A stretch of 64,000 bases of DNA from Maniola hyperantus (GCF_902806685.2 NC_048548.1:186001-250000), one strand, 5' to 3'. Numbered from the stretch's first letter, positions 32,110 through 44,702 are shown. Numbers and translations are program-made. The notes: generated by a model not told the origin, from the sequence alone.

Positions 32110-32405
32110 TTAGCCCAGTGCTTAGGACGTCCGCCTCCTAACCGGAGGTCGGGGGATTCGATCCCGGGCTTGCACCTCTAACTTTTTGGAATTATAATAT
32201 GTTCGTTTTTACCTATCACTTGCTTTAACAGTGAAGGAAAACATCGTGAGGAAACCAGCATGCCTGAGAGTTCTCCATAATGTTCTCAAAGGTGTGTGAA
32301 GTCTGCCAATCAGATCTTGGTCAGCGTGGTAGACTGTGGCCAAACCCGCTCTGAAAGGAGATCCATGCTCTGTAGCGAGCCGGCGATGGGTTGCTCATGA
32401 TAATG
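32110..32405 (+). repeat. SINE family A, full length
   Basis: A box region CCCAGTGCTTAGGACGTCCG, B box GGGGATTCGATCCCGGGC, and the full body to GCTCATGATAATGA. Confidence 0.85.
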
Positions 32406-32424
32406 ACCTCAACTTGTTATTGGT

Positions 32425-32829
32425 ATGAATGATGGTATGACGCTCGTACCGTGGAAGATGGGCAGGTCGCTTGTTTGGGATGCAACTTGTGTAGACACTT
32501 TAGCTGCATCCCACATTCAGGCGACCTCCTCTATGGCGGGTGCAGCGGCCATCAGCGCCGAACAGGCCAAGAGGCGCAAATATGAAAACCTCGATGGGAG
32601 CTTCGTATTCGTGCCTTTTGGTGTGGAGACCTTGGGGCCGTGGGGCCCGGGGGCTCGAGCTCTTTTTGAAGAAATTGCGAAAAGAGTTATCGAGTCAACC
32701 GGGGACCCGAGAGCTGGCAGCTACCTTGGTCAAAGAATTAGTTTGGCCATCCAAAGGGGTAATGCTGCCAGCATCTTGGGTACAATGCCTCGCTGCGGGG
32801 GTCTCGACGAGGTTTTAGATTTAATTTAA
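32425..32829 (+). mobile_element. Retroelement-associated ORF, C-terminal fragment
   Basis: The 134-codon frame reads DGMTLVPWKMGRSLVWDATC near its start, then VPFGVETLGPWG and LAIQRGNAASILGT. These blocks are those of a C-terminal region that is widespread in invertebrate reverse-transcriptase-bearing repeats. The start codon here is incidental; the N-terminal part is absent. It directly follows a SINE and is followed by AT-rich sequence with AATAAA-like motifs. No host function is implied. The family assignment is from memory of recurrent sequence, so it is moderate. Confidence 0.6.
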
Positions 32830-33260
32830 CTTATTTTAGTTTTATTTAATGTTGTTTTTTTTTGATTTAAGTTTATTAATAGTTTATTTGTTAACCATTG
32901 ATAATAAACTTGTTATTTAAATAGCAAGTTTAATCAAAATTAAAAGATTTAAAAAGCCTACCTCGCCTACCTCGCCTCAGCACTACATTTTGCGGATGTA
33001 AAGTGTTAATTAATGGGCTACTTGACTCATATCTAATTTCGTCCAATAAATCATTATTTATTATAGTATTTTGCTTAAGACAACGAAATATATCAATAAC
33101 AATTATTAAAAACGCAGGATGGATATATAAATCCAATTTTAAAAAATACAGTTTTTATTTTTATTTGAAACGCAGAAAACGCTGTCAGCCATGATGTGAC
33201 GTCATTAAATATGTAAACAAAGAAATGTCATCCCTATGTCACGCGGGGACTAACGTAGTA

Positions 33261-33486
33261 TCCATATATATAAAATTTAGAGTCCTGACTAACTTATATA
33301 TCAACGCACAGCATAAACATCTAAACAGCTGGTCCTAGATACATGAAATTTGGTAGGTGTGTTCTTTGTAGGTAAAGAGAAGGTATCCACTAGGAAAGAA
33401 TTTTTTGAAATTCCACCCCTGAGTGGGTTAAATGGAGGTTTGAAATTTATGAAGTCCACGCGGGCGAAGTCACGAGCATAAGCTAG
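33261..33486 (+). mobile_element. Helitron-like element, family C1, internally deleted
   Basis: It starts TCCATATATATAAAATTT after A and ends GCGGGCGAAGTCACGAGCAT plus AAGCTAG before T. It is 226 bp. Confidence 0.75.
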
Positions 33487-33489
33487 TTT

Positions 33490-34420
33490 TTATATATTTC
33501 TAAAAACTCATAGTAAACGTAAAAAAATATCGCTTTCTCTTTATAAATTGAATAAGTTATTACAACAAAGTGATCTTTGCAAAAATAAATTTGGGTTGAA
33601 GTCGTTAGTCATATAGGATCCCTTTAAGCAAGTCTTCGCGTGTTACGTATATTTATTTCACTGGGCACTCTAATCCACAACTTTCCTGTGGTCTTTATCG
33701 ATGCGTTTTTTACATTCTCGGATGATACAATAACGAAAATTACTATATTTTTCATGTACACTAGTATAGAAGTCATGTTTATTAAACTTTGGGAGGTTAT
33801 GCTGTTGTTTACAAATGCATGACGTCAGAGCACAGATAATCTATCGGCCAAACATGGCCGACAGTGTTTTCACCTGTCTAAGAAAAATATATTTTTAAAT
33901 GAAAGTTTTACGGTTTTTAGGGCGCAAAAAAATATAGTGTTAATTTTTTTGATATAATAGCACAAATATTAACCATTTAAGACCAACTTTAAAAAAGTGT
34001 CAAGTAGCCTATTGTAATGCTAGGCGTGATCGTAAAGGCGGGTTCGTCTTGTAAGTTGTAAACCGACGGACAAACTTTACGTCCGTCCGTCCGTCCCGTA
34101 TAACACACCTAAACTTTACGACTACCAGGCTTTTGCGTACACCTACTAAACTATTTTTAGTAACCCGAAAGTAGTTTGTTCAGAATCAGTAACAGAATTG
34201 ATTGCAATCATTTTTACTACGGGCTATATTTTGACCAAAAAATACTTTAAAATCCTGCAAGTTTGGACACCGAGTTGAATGATGCACCAGCACCAGCTGA
34301 TCCGGGCTGAGACAAGCTTGGTAATTTTGCTTGGTAATCGCTATTTCGGTCGAGACTAATTGTAAAGTACTTTTCTATCATTTGCGAAACAATAAAAAAA
34401 TAATTGAAGAATCAAAGTTT
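33490..34420. other. AT-rich intergenic DNA, no gene seen
   Basis: No coding frame or recognised repeat apart from a GTCCGTCCGTCCGTCC run at about 34080. Confidence 0.45.
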
Positions 34421-34427
34421 TAATTCG

Positions 34428-34830
34428 GAACCCTAGGGCGGTGCGCGAGCCTGACTGGCCGGTTTTATTTTAGGATTCCGTACCTCAAAAGGAAAAATGA
34501 AACCCTTATAGGATGACTTTGTTGTCTGTCTGTCTGTCAAGAAACCTACTGCAGGGTACTTCCCGTTGACCTACAATCATGAAATTGGGCATGTAGGTAG
34601 GTTTTATAGCAGACATATGGGGAAAAATCTGAAAACCGTGAGTTTGTGGTCACATCACGCAAAAGAAATTATATTGTGGTCATGAACTAATAAATAATTA
34701 GTGTTTTCAATTTTCAAAGTAAGATAACTAAAGGTATCAAGTGGGGTATCATATTATTATGAAAGGGCTTCATTCTACTACAGATTTTTATTTATTTTTA
34801 TGCATAATAGTTTTTTTTATTTTTGATTAC
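34428..34830 (-). repeat. Family B dispersed repeat, near full length
   Basis: From plus, AGGATTCCGTACCTCAAAAG opens the main copy at about 34472. The residue of another copy (CGGAACCCTAGGGCGG) precedes it. GTCACATCACGCAAAAGAAA and the (TCTG)n run are family features. Confidence 0.65.
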
Positions 34831-34832
34831 AC

Positions 34833-34927
34833 TAGCAATTTGCGGGACTTATATAATATATTATTATTACATATTATATAAGTCCCGCAAATTGCTATTG
34901 CGCAATATAGCAATTTGCGGGACTTAT
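34833..34927. mobile_element. Two overlapping palindromes built from M5 TIRs
   Basis: TAGCAATTTGCGGGACTTAT occurs at 34833 and 34908, with its reverse complement at 34878. Neighbouring pairs form a 65-bp palindrome (34833-34897) and a 50-bp, almost TIR-only palindrome (34878-34927). The same 20-mer, with one change, bounds the normal-sized M5 element at 55218-55393. Confidence 0.85.
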
Positions 34928-35506
34928 CTATATATATAAAATTCAAAGTCCTGACTGACTGACTGACATAGATATCAACGCACAGCCTAAACCGCGGGTC
35001 CTAAAGACATGAAATTTGGAGAGTCTATTCATTGTACAGAGTTGGTATCCACTAAGAAAGGATTTTTCGAAATTCCACGCCTAAGTGGGTTAAATGGGGG
35101 ATGGAAGTTTGTATGAAAGTCGGTCATTTGTCAAGTTATTTGCATGAAAATTGGTATTTGGGTTTTTGGTCACAAATGAAGAAATGCGTGTTTCAGGATT
35201 TTTGGAAAATTCGCCCATAAGGGTGGTAAAATAGGGGATGTAAGTTTGTATGGGAAAGTTTTAATTATTGATATTATAATTGACTTGAAACTTGGAAAGT
35301 AGGTTTTTTCTTGAGTTTAGGTGTCAGCTTAGAAACGACTATGAGAAAATCCCTCCCCTAAAGGAGTGAAATGGGGGTTGGAAGGTTATATGTGTTATTC
35401 GGTGCTGTTCAGAGTGCGCGTCCTGATGTTATAATGTTTGTTTCTGAAAAAAAAATGCCATTTGTTTCCTGTAGGCCACGCGGGCGAAGCCGCGGGCAGA
35501 AGCTAG
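34927..35506 (+). mobile_element. Helitron-like element, family C1, longest copy
   Basis: The 580-bp element starts TCTATATATATAAAATTC after A (34926). It ends GCGGGCGAAGCCGCGGGCAG plus AAGCTAG before T (35507), with the GC hairpin about 10 bp inside the end. It abuts the palindromes at 34833-34927 exactly. There is no ORF, so it is non-autonomous. Confidence 0.85.
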
Positions 35507-35669
35507 TACTTATATAAAGTAGTGTCAATTAGGTACTATGTCAGTTCAAATGTTATTCGCAACTGAACCCTGAACAGTCGTAAATGTGCCGTAAAACATA
35601 AACGTTGTATAAGTTTTAGTGTTTCTGACGCAAAGGCTCGTATGACCTAACGCATTTCAACTTGCTCAC

Positions 35670-35760
35670 GAGATGATCCCCCGCCATCGTACCGGAACTT
35701 CTAATCGCTTGGCGACAGGACTTTGTTGGTACGAGGTAACTTGGCATGGCCACATTCTAA
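35670..35760 (-). repeat. Family E fragment
   Basis: CGCCATCGTACCGGAACTTC and AATCGCTTGGCGACAGGACT match the middle of family E. Confidence 0.5.
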
Positions 35761-35788
35761 TTCTAACTCTATAAGTGCCGAATGTAAA

Positions 35789-36202
35789 AACCGGCCAAGT
35801 GCGAGTCAGGCTCGAGTTCCGTAGTACAGTCGTATTTTTTCGACAATTTGCACGATAAATCAAAAACTATGATTTATAAAATTAAATAAAAATCTGTTTT
35901 AGAATCCGCAAGTGAAGCCCTTTCATATTTATCTTAGTTTGATAATTGAAAATACTAATTCATGACCACAATTAATTTTTTTTTGTGTCATGTAACCCTA
36001 AATTCACGGTTTTCTAATTTTTCAACTAATGTCTGCTATAAGACCTACCTACCTGCCCATGATTCTAGGTCAACGGGTAGTACCTACCCTGTAGGTTTCT
36101 TGACAGAACGACAGACAGACAGACAGATAGAGAGACAGACAGACAGACAACAAAGTGATCCTATAAGGGTTCCGTTTTCCTTTTGAGGTACGGAACTCTA
36201 AA
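35789..36202 (+). repeat. Family B dispersed repeat, near full length
   Basis: From ACCGGCCAAGTGCGAGTCAG to CCTTTTGAGGTACGGAACTC, with an internal GACAGACAGACAGA run at about 36110-36150. Confidence 0.75.
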
Positions 36203-36475
36203 AATCCCGTGGCCTATGTGTCTCACTCCCCAGGTCAGGTCCCAACAAATTCCTAAAAGGCCGGCAACGCATTGGCGGCAGCTCCTCTGGTGCTGCAAAT
36301 GTTCATGGGCGGCGGTAATCACTTAACATCAGGTGATCCGCCTGCTCATTTGCTCGCTATATCTATATAAGAAAAAAGGTCTTTAGCTATACCTATGCAA
36401 AAAAGCATGTCGATCCGTTGCTCCATTGCGACGTGATTGAAGGACTAACCAACAAACACTTCCGCAATTTATTAT
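36190..36475 (-). mobile_element. Family D element split by another repeat
   Basis: Family D sequence (AAAATCCCGTGGCC..CACTCCCCAGGTC) is interrupted at about 36236-36372 by a dispersed repeat (AAAAGGCCGGCAACGCATTG, GGCGGTAATCACTTAACATC). Family D resumes at GTCTTTAGCTATACCTATGC. Confidence 0.65.
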
Positions 36476-37839
36476 AGGTTCTAGGTAGGAACTAGGAATG
36501 AATCATGAAGTTGCCTAAACTGGCAACTTTCCAAAAATTTGGTTTCGTGTTGTACAGGACATCAGATTTCCAGCGTTCACAACTGCCTCTTGAGTCATGA
36601 GTCATGATTCTTGAGTCTTGAAGGAGCTGTCCGATGTTACATAGTCCTAATGGGGAAAATAGTATATTCTCTGAAGTACGGTTTGATAACGCAATTTAAC
36701 GTAGTAGGAGCGCCATCTAGATCAAAATTTAGAAACTAATTCCAAAAGTTCGTTAGGCTGCCGTCAAAAATATTTTTGGCTAGACTCTTTGAGATCTTAT
36801 CTGTACTAATAAATAAAATTGAAGCGTCTGTCTGTAATTTCGAAAGAACTACCACATATTAAGCTCATGTGGTTATTTCAACTGTACCATAACTAAATCA
36901 CACGTTTCTACTGTCTGTCTGTCAGTTTGAACGGGCTAATCTTTTGTACGGCTGAACCTATTTTGACGGGACTTTCACAAACAAGTAGAGAATTAACCAA
37001 GGAGTAACATAGGCTACTTTTTAACCGACTTTCAAAAAGGAGGAGTTGTGTTTTTCTACCTACGTACACCGAAATCTCTGAGATTACTAAACCGATTTGG
37101 GAATATTCTTTTTTATTTGATAGAAAAACTTTGCGACATTGTTCCATAAAAAAATTGGATTTCAACTCCTCAATCATGATGCTGCAGGGGACCTGATCAC
37201 CTAAACTGATGGAATCTAGAAACTGTCGGTTATAAATTGATATTGGAGGTACCTACCAAGACAAAAAATTTAGCTGTTTATCTATTGTTTTCTTCAGATA
37301 AATATATTTAAGCGCAAATAAAGATCTAAATATTTGCCTACGGATGTGATTTCAGTATGAAATTATGCCCTAGATCGATAGAAATCGAGCCACCTTCATA
37401 ATAAAAGACAGAATATATGAACAAAACATGAACCGTCAGACAAATATCACCTTTAAATTCTAAAACACGTCACAGATAACAATGAAAATGATATTTGATA
37501 AAATATTAAATTCTCCAGCGCAGCACGGGGCCATCACAAAGATAACTTTCGTAATAAATTTTGGGGATACATTCGGTGAGGATTCCCCTCGTGTTTCGCG
37601 AATGAAATCTGCGAAATCTGTTATTGCTCATTGCATATGGAGCGCGCTCCGACAATATTGCACTGAGTTTTGTATATCACATTACATTTGCATTTCATGC
37701 GCATGCCGCTTTCGACCTAGCGAATCTGGAATTAGGTTTTGCTTATTTTCTATTTTATAGCTTGGTTCCCATTAAAAATAAGGACTGAATTCATAAAGAG
37801 ACATCTATACTTCTATACTAATAAGAAGAAAAATAAATA
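36476..37839. other. Intergenic DNA, no gene seen
   Basis: Includes a family D-like fragment near 36805-36960 (CTGTACTAATAAATAAAATT, CTGTCTGTCTGTCAG) and transposon-end-like ACCGACTTTCAAAAAGGAGG at 37024. The frame at 37482-37760 lacks coding character. Confidence 0.4.
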
Positions 37840-38056
37840 TCAGTACCCTTATTATAAATGCGAAAGTGTGTTTGTTTGTTGGTTTGTCCTTCAATCACGT
37901 CGCAACGGTGCAACGGATTGACGTGATTTTTTGCATGGGTATAGATAAAGACCTGGAGAGTGACATACGCTACTTTTTATCCCGGAAAATCAAAGAGCTC
38001 TCATGGGATTTTTAAAAACCTAATTCCACGCGGACGAAGTCGCGGGCATCAGCTTG
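37840..38056 (+). mobile_element. Helitron-like element, family D
   Basis: It starts TCAGTACCCTTATTATAAAT after A and ends GCGGACGAAGTCGCGGGCAT then CAGCTTG, a mutated CTAG end. Confidence 0.75.
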
Positions 38057-38401
38057 TTAATTAATATACTTATTGACTGTAAAATATGACTCCTCAAAAA
38101 GTTAAAATGGCATGTGAGGAGTTAAATGTTACGCGTCATACTTCATATTTTTATAATAATTCCTGTGACTTAAGCTTCAGGCTAGAAGATGTCTTCTTCG
38201 AAGACAAGATAATATCCAATTAACTCTGACAGATTTTAATAAAATATTTTTCGTTTACGCTTTCGTAATAAATATATTTCGCTGTCCTCTCAGAGATCTA
38301 ACTTTTATGAACTTTGTTTTTTGCGTTGCCGATATTTTTTCCCAAAAGAAAGCCTGACTTTATAGTTAGACCATTGTTTTATAAAGACTTAATCTAGATA
38401 A

Positions 38402-38670
38402 AACCGGTTTGGTGCGAGTTCGACTCGCAGACGAAGGGTTCTGTATTAGCCTACAAGATAATATAAAATCTTACTTACTTTTTTTTATTTTGTGCATTTG
38501 AAATTTTTAGTATTTGTTTTTATAGCGGAAGTAGAAATACACAAAATTTCAACTCTCTTCCTATTATGGTTCATGATATAGGTACAGTCCGCTGACAGAC
38601 AAATGAACAGACAGACGGACCGACAGACAGTAGAGCTCCGTTGGCACTCTTCGGATATGGAATCCTAAAA
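38402..38670 (+). repeat. Family B dispersed repeat
   Basis: ACCGGTTTGGTGCGAGTTCG to TTCGGATATGGAATCCTAAA, with a GACAGACGGACCGACAGACA run. Confidence 0.65.
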
Positions 38671-39177
38671 AAGTTCCTCAAAGTACACCTAGATATCAAA
38701 GGAATCAGCAAGTAGATACATACTAATAGAAATACACAGTGAATTGAGATCCCCTTTTTTTAAAGGCAGTTAAAAAATGGTATGTACCCATATATCAATT
38801 CTGTATTACCTCTTCTTTAGAAAATATAGGCTTGTGGCCCTTTGGACATATTATTCGAATAGAATGGTTATTGAACAAGAAAATATTGGGGCATCTACAG
38901 AGATAACTTAGCCCCTACACAGTTAGGGCAATGATTTGTGACCCCACTGAGTTGACGTTTTCGGCCGTCCCCGCCCAAATGGGCAATTTCGGGGATAACA
39001 CGTCCAGTCCATATTTCAGGTCAATCTCACCAAATGTGACATCAAATGACATTATTTTCTTTAACGGATATTGAACTGTTATGTTGGTACATCATTTTTT
39101 GACTTGAAACATGATAGTAGTAGTTTTATTCTACTTTTTTCCAGTAGGGTTGTAGAAATCGGAGTCTGTTTAAAGGT

Positions 39178-39412
39178 TTTTTTAAAATTTATTATTCAGA
39201 TACAAGTTAGCCCTTTACTGCAATCTCACCTGGTGGTAAGTGACGATGCAGTTTAAGATGGGAGCGGGCTAACCTGGAAGGGGTACGGCAGTTTTTAATA
39301 AACCCATGCCCCTTTGGTTCTACACGGCATCGTACCGGAACTCTAAATCGGTCGGCGACACGGCTTTGCCGGTAGGGTGTTAACTAGCCACGGCCGAAGC
39401 CTCCCACCAGAA
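39178..39412 (+). repeat. Dispersed repeat family E
   Basis: AAGTTAGCCCTTTACTGCAA, GGTGGTAAGTGACGATGCAG, CACGGCATCGTACCGGAACT and GGTAACTAGCC-like end. It is shared with 41597-41806, 47015-47144 and 59708-59845. Confidence 0.7.
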
Positions 39413-39862
39413 ACTTAACTTCGAAATACAGAAACAGAACTTCGAAAAGGACTCCTGAAAGTCAATTTTCGGTTAACAGCGCATATTCCTTTTTGCATCG
39501 AAAACTACATGTTTTAGGGTTTTTCAAGGGCCAATAAGGTAGCGATGGGAGCAGATAACTTCAAGGAAATTACGGTTTCAAGTAAGTGAATTGTTAATTA
39601 TGTGCATTGGCAAATTAAAATATAACTTTTACAAATGGTTTTTTAAAGCGAGGGATTGCCTTCCATAGCGTTTTACATAAGTATACGTCAGAGTAATAAA
39701 ATAATATCGTTCGGTGATAGTTTGGTGATCTGGCAGGGACTAGTGGGCTCTTATCGATCGTGGGCCCTGGGCACGTGCCCAGAGTGCCCAGTGGGAAAGA
39801 GGGACCTGATCCCCGCTTTTCTTGCCACCATTTTACATCTGCCGCCAATTGTCTTTTCTTTT

Positions 39863-40294
39863 TAGGGTTCCGTACCTCAAAAGGAAAAACGGAACCCTTA
39901 TAGGATCACTTTGTTGTCTGTCTGTCTGTCTGTCTATCAAGAAACCTACAGGGTATACTTCCCGTTGACCTAGAATCATGAAATTTGGCAGGTAGGTAGA
40001 TCTTATAGCTGACATTTGGGGAAAAATCTGAAAAACCGTGAATTTATGGTTAGATCACACAAAAAAATTTAATCGTGGTCATGAACTAATAATTAGTATT
40101 TTCAACTTTCGAAGTGAGTGACTATATCAAGTGGGGTATCATATGAAAGGTCTTCACCTGTACATTCTAAAACAGATTTTTATTTATTTTTATGCATCAT
40201 AGTTTTTGAATTATCGTGCAAAATGTCGAAAAAATACGACTGTAGTACGGAACCCTCTTTGCGCGAGCCTGACTCGCACTTGGCCGGTTTTTTA
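39863..40294 (-). repeat. Family B dispersed repeat, full length
   Basis: Best-preserved copy: from plus it runs from TTAGGGTTCCGTACCTCAAA (39863) through a TGTC run to GACTCGCACTTGGCCGGTTT (40294). It is about 430 bp and non-coding. Each end carries a GGTTCCGTA or GGAACCC motif. Confidence 0.8.
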
Positions 40295-40861
40295 AATTCA
40301 ACTCTAGGCAAAGGCAATGCCGCTAACACAAATCATAGGTCTGAATACGTAAGTCTTATTTCTTGAAGACTGTATATCTTGCTTTTCCTTTTATTAATTT
40401 TCCTTTTATGTTATTGTTTATTTTAGGTTACTTACTACTTTTCTTTTTGTTTTATGTACTTAGATTATAATAGGGCTGACATATACAATTGTACATAGGT
40501 ATAAAAGCCCTTAAAAAAAAGAAAAAAAGAGAATTAATTGTAAATTAATAGAAAATAAATATCAAGTTAATTAATTCCAAGATAACATAAGATTATTCGT
40601 GTAAACAATTTTCGTAAACTACATATTTGCGGATTATGTTTTGAGGAGAGACTCAGCGTGGCTGCTGTTGACAGTAATCATAGTTAATCTCGGCTTGGCG
40701 GGAATTATGCCGCCATTTGCGAGGATTTAACTAATTGTATAGAAATTTACATTTTGCAGTACAGTCGGCTTTGTCAACAATTTAGGCAATTTTATTAAGT
40801 TAAAATAATAATGTGGCTTGCCTATTATGCTATTATTTGTTAAATTATATATTATTCGTTT

Positions 40862-40955
40862 AAATTTCATCAAAATCGGTTAAACTGTTGGGCCGTGAAA
40901 AGTTAGTAGACAGACAGCCAGACACTTTCACATTTCTTATATTAGTATGGATGTG
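40862..40955 (+). mobile_element. Family D fragment
   Basis: TTTCATCAAAATCGGTTAAA, GGGCCGTGAAAAGTTAG and TATTAGTATGGA are family D end sequence. Confidence 0.5.
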
Positions 40956-41596
40956 TAACGAATATTACAAAGTAATATTAATTCTTTGTAATATAACTCG
41001 TCACAAAGTATACTTATTTATTACATTCACTTTCGTGCTAAGCCTATCATACGTTGAGATTAAAAACCCACCGGCCATATTGTAATTTAATATGGAAGCC
41101 ATATCAGCTATAACACATTTTTCAGGATTATTCTGAAAAGCTGCGTAAAATATGATATTATTTAGTACTGACGGAAACAGTAAATTGTCTGAAAATGATA
41201 GAATTTGATACAAAAATAAGTAGCTTAATGTAGCTTAAAATGAACACATTTTTGACGATAATTTATATTAAACGACTGCCAAAAAAAGTAGTTCAAATTT
41301 TTCAGGGTTCATGTGTATCAACGTTGTTTTACGTTCATAGAAATTCCTCTCCCGTTATAATATTAATTTATTAAATATCATCACCCAATGTACGACGCAG
41401 AGAGAGGCAAGGACAATATCCTTTACATTGTAGCAAGGAGCCATTCATCTCCACGTATCTTTGTAGTATACAGCTTAACTCAAAGTGATGTATCATTCTC
41501 ACATAACGGGAGTCTAGTCTCTAGTCTCGACATAAATGATTGTCGGAAAGCTATTCCCCCTGGCTGCCAGGTGCGACTGGTCTGAGTTTGAATGAA

Positions 41597-41806
41597 CAAG
41601 TTAGCCCTTGACTGCAATCACACCTGGTGGTAAGTGATGATGCAGTCTAAGATGGAAGCCGGCTAACCTGGAAGGGGTATGGCAGATTTTTTAAATCCAT
41701 GCCCCCTTGTTTTCTACACGACATCGTCTCGGAACGCTAAATCCCTTGGCGGCACGACTTTGCCGATAGGGTGGTAACTAGCCACGGCCGAAGCCTCTCA
41801 CCAGAC
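41597..41806 (+). repeat. Dispersed repeat family E
   Basis: AACAAGTTAGCCCTTGACTG to GCCACGGCCGAAGCCTCTCA. One of the fuller copies. Confidence 0.75.
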
Positions 41807-41842
41807 AAATTGAAGGAGTTTAAAAACTCCAGTATATGGGGC

Positions 41843-42462
41843 TAGAATTCATTATTAAAGACGATAATTTAAAAAAATGATGATTTTTATTTATAATATT
41901 TAACATAATTAATTATTAACGTCATTCACGCTGTACGGGAAGCAAATAATGACATCACAATGCGTAAACAACAAATATATTTCAATTTTTTTACATAAAA
42001 AAGATTCCGACGAATTGAGAACCTCCTCCTTTTTTTGAAGTCGGTTAAAAACCGGCCAAGTGCGAGTCAGGCTCGCGCATCGAGGGTTCCGTAAATAGTC
42101 GTATTTTTTCGACATTTTGCACGATAATTCAAATTCAATTCATTAACCCTAAATTAATTCAGGTTTCAAATTTTTCACCTTATGTCTGCTATAAGACCTA
42201 CCTACCTCTCAAATTTCATGATTCTAAATCAACGGGAAGTACCCTGTAGGCTTGTTGACAGACCGACAGAAAGACACACAACAAAGTGATCCTATAAGAG
42301 TTCCGTTTTTCCTTTTGAGGTACGGAACCCTAAAATTGAAAAATACTTGTCATTTACGCATTGTGACGTCATTATTCGCTTTCCGTACAGCGGCGGCTTA
42401 TTAATTATTTTAAAAAAGAAATAGAAATCATGAAGTTTTTAAATTCTGAATTATTATGAACT
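41843..42462. mobile_element. Long-TIR element M8 with a nested family B copy
   Basis: The left arm (TAGAATTCATTATTAAAGAC; TTATTAACGTCATTCACGCT) and right arm (TTGTGACGTCATTATTCGCT; AATTCTGAATTATTATGAAC) are inverted relatives. A family B copy sits inside at 42047-42336. A single-ended relative is at 57471-57600. Confidence 0.6.
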
Positions 42463-43194
42463 CTGAAACATTAGATAGGTACCCTCTTTATTTTGGGCAG
42501 TCGTTTAATAGGCAAATATAATATTTTATTGAATTTCTTGCAAAGAGGAATACTTCCTTTTGACAAAGACGCACGTTAATAAAGCTTCAGTAAGAAATTA
42601 GAATACCAAGTTCAGCTTCGACGTAGGACGTAGGTACATACGAATCGAATTGACGCGACAGACAACAAAACTGCCTATTTAGAAGTCGCTTTTGGCAACA
42701 AAAGCGGGTATTTGACTACATCAAAAATAAATTATTTCTCAGTGATTATTAAATGGAGGGTCTTCCAGGATACGAAAAATCCACGTCTTTTGTTAGTTTT
42801 ACGTGTAATAACAATTTAAATAATTATCGATTAAACTAAAAAAGTACGTCATTATGATGCGATATCACATTCCAGTATTTCATAGAATATCGCATACCTA
42901 CTGCGCGCGTTTTGACGTTTGATAAAAAGTAACTGATTTGACTAGTTGTCAAATACCGTACCTATTGCCTATTCAGCACTTTCCTGTTATCGTTCATTGT
43001 ACCTTGACCTTGAATGGCTACGTAGATTCAACATTTTGTACCTAGGTTCAGTTTTAACGATTGACTGAACTTGTGAAAAACAAGTCTGGGTTTTATCTAA
43101 TTTCAGCTAAACAAGCAAATATCGGCAAATAGACACTGCTAGGCATAATCATCATCATGATCAACCCATCGCTGGCCCACTACTGAGCACAGGA

Positions 43195-43325
43195 TCATCA
43201 TCATCATTATAGACGTCCTCTGCTGGACCGGACATAAGTTTGTTCCTTCCACACGCCACGGTCTTGCGCCCGCCGCGCCGCGCCGCCGCCACTCAGCGGC
43301 TCCCTGCGACTCGTAGGATGATGTC
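43195..43325 (-). mobile_element. LINE 3' coding remnant
   Basis: On the minus strand it reads ACGAGTCGCAGGGAGCCGCT, then GTGTGGAAGGAACAAAC and GTCCGGTCCAGCAGAGGAC, the decayed end also seen at 61200-61495. A (CGC)n stretch has expanded inside. Confidence 0.6.
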
Positions 43326-44024
43326 AACTGAGCCACGTACCTACCTATATTATATTATCGAATCGTTACTTGTTAGAGAATTTTGTGCTATTAGTAGGTT
43401 TGGCAAATCCAAAAAATATATTCATAGCTTAGAACACAGAGTACTTTTAACATATGGAAATAGAGTACTATCTCGCGAGCTAATAGTGGCAACAGCTTAG
43501 TAGCGCCATCTGTATCTGACGAACGGAACTAATATTCATAATATGTACATACCTACCTATATATATAGACTGCTTTATAGGTTCATACCTATACATATAA
43601 TACATACATATAGGACTGCTATGGAAGGTAGGATTGTGTTCAGATTAATTATTTATTAATATTTGACTCGCTTACAATTTAACATATCATGTAAATTTAA
43701 AAAAAATCTATATTAATTAATCTGAACACATATTTTTAAATAATAGAAATTTTTGGATTCTAATCTTTATTTTTACCAAAATTAATCCTAATCACTCTTC
43801 CTTATCCGTTTAAAAACAGTTTATAAAGTTGCCTGAGGACTGGGGTCTGGTGCCGAGTAGTTTAGTTTCAAGATATCAATATTATGAATCCAGGTCATAA
43901 AACGATCCAAATCTTTTGCACGATTTGGAAATTCATGCAGGACATTTTCTAAACCTGAAAAGTAAAAATATGAGTATCTTAGTATGGTCACAAGTTCATA
44001 ACATGTTCACTAAATCTGACTCAA

Positions 44025-44315
44025 TTAATCTAATCACATCTAATCTGAGGTTGGGGGTTCAATCTAGGGCATGCACCTCTAACTTTTCGGAGTTGTGTGT
44101 TTTAACTAATTAAATATCACTTGCTTTAACGGTGAAGGAAAACATCGTGAGAAAACCTGCATGCCTGAAAGTTCTCCATAATGTTATCAAAGGGTGTGAA
44201 GTCTACCAATCCGCACATGGCCAGTGTGGTAGACTATGGCTAAACCCCTTCTCACTCTAAGAAGTGACCCGTGCTCTGTAGTGAGCCAGCGATGTGTTGA
44301 TCATGATAGGAATTT
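44025..44315 (+). repeat. SINE family A
   Basis: B box GGGGGTTCAATCTAGGGC is mutated. The body is complete to GATCATGATAGG. Confidence 0.75.
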
Positions 44316-44623
44316 GGTCTAGAAAAACTAAAGAAATACCTACTTCTTTATTCAAATAAACTTGTAAATAGGTGCTTTCGAATCGTCAAGAGAATCTATC
44401 ACTGGATCGGAACGCCCAATACTTAAAGAAAAACCTATGCGTGAACCATATTGTCATCAAGTTCAAGGAATTTAATAAAAATTGCATTCAAGGATTAAAG
44501 TAGATACCTATGACGGTATTACAATGGCATTTACAAACCTGCAGTGAACCTGAACAGCCTGGAATACAGCCCCTCTTGTAAGAAATGTTCACTAAACTTA
44601 ACTAGTACCTAACTACAACTATA

Positions 44624-44702
44624 CTGGAGTCCTGTCTCGTAAATAAACACTGGAGTTATGTCTCAAAACACTGGAGTCCTGTCTCAAAACACTGGAAGTC
44701 TC
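44624..44702. repeat. Short 21-bp minisatellite
   Basis: Four imperfect units of ACTGGAGTCCTGTCTCAAAA plus C, with an expanded first unit. Confidence 0.7.
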
